Below are positions 5,598 through 6,246 of a stretch of DNA of 6,246 nt, piece after piece; the stretch's first letter is position 1, and each line of letters starts with the position of its first letter. Position numbers and translations under genes: made by a program. This DNA comes from JBJXGF01 sp046153015 (GTDB lineage Bacteria > Actinomycetota > Acidimicrobiia > Acidimicrobiales > CAIXPF01), in contig JBJXGF010000150.1 in assembly GCA_046153015.1 (NCBI GenBank), forward strand, positions 1 through 6,246. Direction: 5' to 3'. A model generated the notes under the pieces. It made no database searches. It saw only the letters and a program-made list of their open reading frames with translations, and was not told where the DNA came from.

Positions 5598-6143
5598 GTG
5601 GATCGCCGCGCTTTCGCCTCGATGTCGCCGCAGGACGCCGCTGCGGCGCTGCGCTCGTTCCCCCGCCGCTTCGCCGCCGCGTTCCGCTCTCGGGAGCTGG
5701 CCGAGACCTACGGCGACGCCGGCGAGGGCGAGCTCACCGCGGCCGAGGCGGCGGCGCTCGTCGACAGCTCAGGCCCGAGCGGCGTCACGCCTCGCCAGCT
5801 GATCGCGGGAGCGGCCGCGGCCATGGCCCGCTTCGCCGACGCGCTCACCCAGGTGCGCCTGCACGACTCCCCGGAGCTGGCGGCGGAGACCCTCGCCCCG
5901 GGCGGGCCCCGCCCCGCAGCGGGCGGGGGCCCGCTCACCGCTGAGCTCGACCTGCTGCGTGAGGCGGCCACGGCGCTGGCCGGGGTGGTCGAAGCGGCGC
6001 CGAACTCCGACTGGCGCCGGACCGCCCGCCTGCCCGACGGCCGGTCGATCACCGCGCTGGAGCTGCTGCAGGAGGCGATCGCCCAGGTGCGAGGCGGCCT
6101 CGACGAGCTGGAAGCCACGCTCGCCGCCCTCCGCCGCCGCTGA
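5598..6143 (+). CDS. Hypothetical alanine-rich helical protein, possibly a degenerate DinB-like fold
   Basis: A 181-residue soluble protein, very rich in Ala, Arg, Leu and Glu, with no signal peptide, no membrane segment, no Cys and a single His (H89). I do not recognise it with certainty. Its order of elements recalls the DinB/mycothiol-dependent maleylpyruvate isomerase N-terminal helical bundle: ALRSFPRRFAAAF (17-29), a helix at 65-88 followed by LHDSPEL (88-94), then SDWRRTARLPDGRSITALELL (137-157) leading into a last helix (158-178). The metal-binding histidines expected in helices one and three of that fold are absent (the positions are Ala, Gln and Gly). A Gly/Pro-rich linker at 101-112 separates two helical halves. 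The GTG start is supported by the TACGGT box 6 bases upstream and by third-position GC-rich codon use from there on. It is divergent from pgsA with a 114-base gap. Function unknown. Confidence 0.7.
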   Translation: MDRRAFASMSPQDAAAALRSFPRRFAAAFRSRELAETYGDAGEGELTAAEAAALVDSSGPSGVTPRQLIAGAAAAMARFADALTQVRLHDSPELAAETLAPGGPRPAAGGGPLTAELDLLREAATALAGVVEAAPNSDWRRTARLPDGRSITALELLQEAIAQVRGGLDELEATLAALRRR

Positions 6144-6228
6144 CCAGCGGCCCCCGGCTGGCCCGCTCGCCGGCGGCGCCGCGGTCCCCGAAGCGGTGTC
6201 GTCGCGCCAGTTTTCGTCGCGCTCGCAC

Positions 6229-6246
6229 CGAATCGATATCGATTCG
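6229..6246. repeat. Perfect 18-base palindrome at the window edge
   Basis: Bases 6229-6246 (CGAATCGAT followed by ATCGATTCG) equal their own reverse complement and may continue past the window. The site is AT-richer than the GC-rich DNA around it and lies 86 bases after the stop of the plus-strand gene. A dimeric regulator's operator for the next gene is the most likely reading; nothing here identifies the regulator. The rest of 6144-6228 holds no gene and no clear terminator. Confidence 0.5.

Noticed and set aside
6144..6161. Possible terminator hairpin (CCAGC, 8-base loop, GCTGG) after the plus-strand gene
   Set aside because: The stem is only five pairs and no run of T follows, so it is not distinguishable from chance in GC-rich DNA.

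Overview
This GC-rich window, with GTG starts and almost no spare DNA, looks like a chromosomal core region of an actinobacterium (Actinomycetota). The strongest taxonomic sign is a run of phosphatidylinositol mannoside (PIM) genes, pgsA, a PatA-like acyltransferase and pimA, followed by pdxS and pdxT. This order resembles the Rv2612c-Rv2604c neighbourhood of mycobacteria. The usual HIT-domain gene before pgsA and the Nudix gene after pimA are absent, and a lemA-htpX pair sits between pimA and pdxS. This points to a lineage away from mycobacteria, possibly Acidimicrobiia, but I cannot fix the taxon from sequence alone.

Layout. Seven genes lie on the minus strand, read from right to left: pgsA (5483-4752), patA-like acyltransferase (4738-3791), pimA (3726-2617), lemA (2562-2008), htpX-like protease (1983-1069), pdxS (1033-143) and the 5' end of pdxT (88 to beyond position 1). 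One gene, at 5598-6143, lies on the plus strand, divergent from pgsA. It is a small alanine-rich protein, perhaps a degenerate DinB-like helical bundle. The 114-base divergent gap probably holds promoters in both directions. The last 103 bases have no gene but end in a perfect 18-base palindrome. No gene-free stretch exceeds 300 bases, and I saw no RNA gene, insertion sequence or CRISPR array.

How the genes work together. PgsA makes phosphatidylinositol (phosphate) from CDP-diacylglycerol, PimA adds the first mannose on the cytoplasmic face, and the PatA-like enzyme acylates the mannose. LemA and the HtpX-like M48 protease form a second unit, probably concerned with membrane-protein quality control. 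PdxS and PdxT form the pyridoxal 5'-phosphate synthase. All seven genes could be on one transcript, but pimA and pdxS each carry a TANNNT -10 box 6-7 bases before a start codon that lacks a Shine-Dalgarno sequence. This suggests internal promoters giving leaderless mRNAs, and the divergent plus-strand gene shows the same arrangement.

I found no convincing new multi-gene system. The points most worth a second look are the leaderless promoter of pimA, the open in-frame Ala/Pro-rich connection between pdxS and pdxT, the terminal palindrome, the AR-to-AK change and Arg-rich tail of PgsA, and the plus-strand protein that lacks the expected metal-binding histidines.
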